From JAKEHA01 sp964560355 (GTDB taxonomy: Bacteria > Krumholzibacteriota > Krumholzibacteriia > WVZY01 > JAKEHA01), in the NCBI GenBank assembly GCA_964560355.1, contig CAZLLI010000065.1:1-15786 (forward strand): a stretch of DNA of 15,786 nucleotides, written 5' to 3'. Position 1 is the first letter of the stretch; every line of letters begins with the position of its first letter. Shown here one piece after another: positions 13,966 through 15,786 of the stretch. The notes under the pieces are model-generated. The model had not been told where the DNA came from. It saw nothing but the letters and a program-made list of their open reading frames with translations, and ran no database searches. The translations under genes were made by a program, and so were the position numbers.

Positions 13966-15786
13966 CTAGTTGGCGGCCCCGGCGGCCGCACGCGCGCACG
14001 CGTCGCGGTCGACGCGCACGAGCGCGATGTCGGGGTCGTCGAACACGAGTGCGAACGCAGGCGCGACCGTGATTGCGGCCCCGGCCGCGCGGTGTTCGGG
14101 CCGTACCACGACGAACAAGGGCGCCTCCACCGACGCGAGCGCCGCGAGCGCGTCGGTGTCGATCGGGCCCGGTCCGTAGAGTGCCTCCAGCACGTGGTGG
14201 CGTCGAGACATTTCCGTTTTCGGATAGCCCCACTGGTACGCGTACGCCTCCGTGCCCCAAAAGTAGCGCCGCGGTCCGGTGACGAGGAGCGGCACCCGGT
14301 CGTGGTCGTCGATGAAGACGGCGTCGCGCGGCGTGTTGGCGCGCACCCACTCCGAGAGGCGTGCTTCGGCGGGGGTGACGACGACGGCATCCGGCGTCCC
14401 GAAGCAGCTCACGAACGCGATCGCGTTGACGGGCACGAAGAACAACAGCACCCAGACCGCGAGCGCGCGGACGCGGGCGCTCCCGCTGCGCGCGAGCACC
14501 GAGTCCACGATCGCGAAGCCGGCCACGATCGCAAACGGGATGAACACGAAACAACCGAGCTTGCTGATGTTGGGCCCCGGCAGCGAGATCGAGAAGCAGA
14601 ACGCGGTCAGCGCGAGGGTGGCCAAGGCGAGGAGCCGCGGGCCCACCGCGCGGTCGGACCAAAACGACCGCGCGCGCAGCGACACCACGATCACGAAGGC
14701 GCACGAGATCAGGATGCCGGCGATCTTACGCGGCGAGAAGTCGAGCGGGAATACCTGCTCGCGTTCCTTCGCCTGCATGACATGGTGGAGATAGGGCGTC
14801 AACGCGAACAGGCACGCGACCGCCACCGCGAGCAACGTCACAACGGCGCGCGCGTCGTATCCGTCGACGCGCCGTCGCGCGAGATGGAGCAGCACGGCGC
14901 CCCCGAACAACCCGGCGAGAAACACGAAGCCGACCAAGCTGTGGAAGCCGAGCATCCCGACGACCGAGAGCGTGAAGAGCGCGAGCGCGTAGCGACGGCG
15001 GCTCTGCACGTAGTCGACCGCTCCCGACCAGGCGCCGATCATGAACACGAGGGCCAGCCCGAACGCCGTCGCGACCATGAACTTGTCGAGGAAGAACTCT
15101 TGGTTTGAATAGATGTTCATGAACCCGTACGCGCGATCGTAGTGGAGCGGGGTGAGCGCGAAGGTGCGCCGCACTTCTTCCATGCCGCGCACGTCGCCGG
15201 TGAACGCCTTGATGAACTTGAACGGGAGAAAGATCCAGAACGCCGCGTTGAAGGTCAGCACCAGCGTCGCCATGGCGGCGAAGCGGTGCGCGAAGCGCGG
15301 GCGCAGGACGCCGGCGAATTGGTACGCCGCGAGCACGAGTGCTACCACCGCGTGCGCGTTGACGACCGCCATCACCCAGAACGAGCTCAGGCGCAGCGCG
15401 TCAGAGAGGGTCGCGAGCAACACGTGGTAGAACCACATGTACTGGAGGGGAAGCCCGACGAAGTACGGGTCCTCGGGCGGCAGACCGAAGTCACGGATCT
15501 CTGCGACGACGGCGGCGTGGAACCACGCGTCGGAGCGGATGCGCCACCATTCGCGCGTGAAGGGGAGCGTCGAGCAGAGAAGGAGGAGTCCGACGACGAA
15601 CACGAGGAGCGCAATCGTCTCGCGGCGGTCGAGGCGCACGACGGCAGGCCGCGTCACCAAGCCGCCGGCGAGCGCGAGCACCGTTGTCGACACGAGCACG
15701 CCCCAGGTCGCGGCGTGGGGCGACCCACCCGCCAGCATGACCGCGGTCGCGACGAGAGTGATCACCACCGGCGAGGCGATGAACCC
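13966..15786 (-). CDS. Large polytopic membrane protein, probable GT-C glycosyltransferase (5' end cut by the window)
   Basis: At least 606 residues are visible and the frame stays open to the right edge, reading hydrophobic sequence upstream of a possible GTG at 15768. The gene is therefore taken as 5'-truncated by the window. The protein has about ten or more TM segments followed by a soluble C-terminal domain of roughly 130-150 residues. Between early TM helices an exposed loop carries RSDAWFHAAVVAEI and PPEDPYFVGLPLQY. Acidic residues in such a first loop are the GT-C hallmark for binding a polyprenyl-phosphate sugar. It would act on the outer face of the inner membrane using lipid-linked sugar, fitting the DPM1-like gene that follows after 1 base. 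I cannot assign a named GT-C family; an uncharacterised membrane protein family is the alternative. Confidence 0.8.
   Translation of the reverse strand, partial: GFIASPVVITLVATAVMLAGGSPHAATWGVLVSTTVLALAGGLVTRPAVVRLDRRETIALLVFVVGLLLLCSTLPFTREWWRIRSDAWFHAAVVAEIRDFGLPPEDPYFVGLPLQYMWFYHVLLATLSDALRLSSFWVMAVVNAHAVVALVLAAYQFAGVLRPRFAHRFAAMATLVLTFNAAFWIFLPFKFIKAFTGDVRGMEEVRRTFALTPLHYDRAYGFMNIYSNQEFFLDKFMVATAFGLALVFMIGAWSGAVDYVQSRRRYALALFTLSVVGMLGFHSLVGFVFLAGLFGGAVLLHLARRRVDGYDARAVVTLLAVAVACLFALTPYLHHVMQAKEREQVFPLDFSPRKIAGILISCAFVIVVSLRARSFWSDRAVGPRLLALATLALTAFCFSISLPGPNISKLGCFVFIPFAIVAGFAIVDSVLARSGSARVRALAVWVLLFFVPVNAIAFVSCFGTPDAVVVTPAEARLSEWVRANTPRDAVFIDDHDRVPLLVTGPRRYFWGTEAYAYQWGYPKTEMSRRHHVLEALYGPGPIDTDALAALASVEAPLFVVVRPEHRAAGAAITVAPAFALVFDDPDIALVRVDRDACARAAAGAAN

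Overview
The window is a GC-rich (roughly 68-70% by eye), CGCG-dense bacterial chromosome segment with tightly packed, overlapping genes and no mobile elements, tRNA, rRNA or CRISPR. Base composition, codon use and gene packing suit a high-GC soil-type bacterium (for example Eremiobacterota/Vulcanimicrobiota-like, or a high-GC proteobacterium). The lineage cannot be fixed from this sequence and is a guess.

Layout. (1) Positions 1-746: a left edge without a recognisable gene, possibly ending in a + strand terminator near 88-111. Then comes a minus-strand gene for a small secreted six-cysteine protein (201-746) with a clear intrinsic terminator (136-172) and a leader hairpin that covers its ribosome binding site. 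(2) Positions 747-1024: a divergent control region with an AGTATACT-centred dyad. (3) Positions 1025-8962: a plus-strand operon of seven genes: fused flavin monooxygenase/OYE reductase of the 2-aminobenzoyl-CoA monooxygenase/reductase type, SDR dehydrogenase, crotonase-family enzyme, acyl-CoA dehydrogenase, RidA-family protein, benzoate/2-aminobenzoate-CoA ligase, and creatininase-family amidohydrolase. (4) Positions 8963-9062: a short convergent intergenic region holding a perfect 12-bp inverted repeat. (5) Positions 9063-15786: a minus-strand operon, running off the right edge, of seven genes: GT-C-like membrane protein (partial), DPM1-like GT2, DUF2304 protein, unknown 138-aa protein, GMC oxidoreductase, NAD-dependent epimerase/dehydratase, and a flippase-like (LPG synthase TM) membrane protein.

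How the genes work together. The first operon reads as an aerobic hybrid CoA pathway for anthranilate (or a close ortho-substituted benzoate such as salicylate). The ligase activates the acid, and the fused monooxygenase/reductase oxygenates and dearomatises the ring. The dehydrogenases and the crotonase then carry out beta-oxidation-like steps and perhaps ring opening. The RidA-like and creatininase-like proteins are candidates for C-N bond chemistry. The steps after dearomatisation are poorly known for this pathway, so these two proteins are the most interesting part of the window: the RidA-like protein lacks the usual catalytic arginine, and the creatininase homologue keeps the metal-ligand set and spacing of true creatininase. 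No transporter, regulator or thiolase is in view.

The second operon looks like a polyprenyl-phosphate-sugar-dependent envelope glycan or glycolipid pathway, with two redox enzymes that may modify a sugar or lipid and one protein of unknown function.
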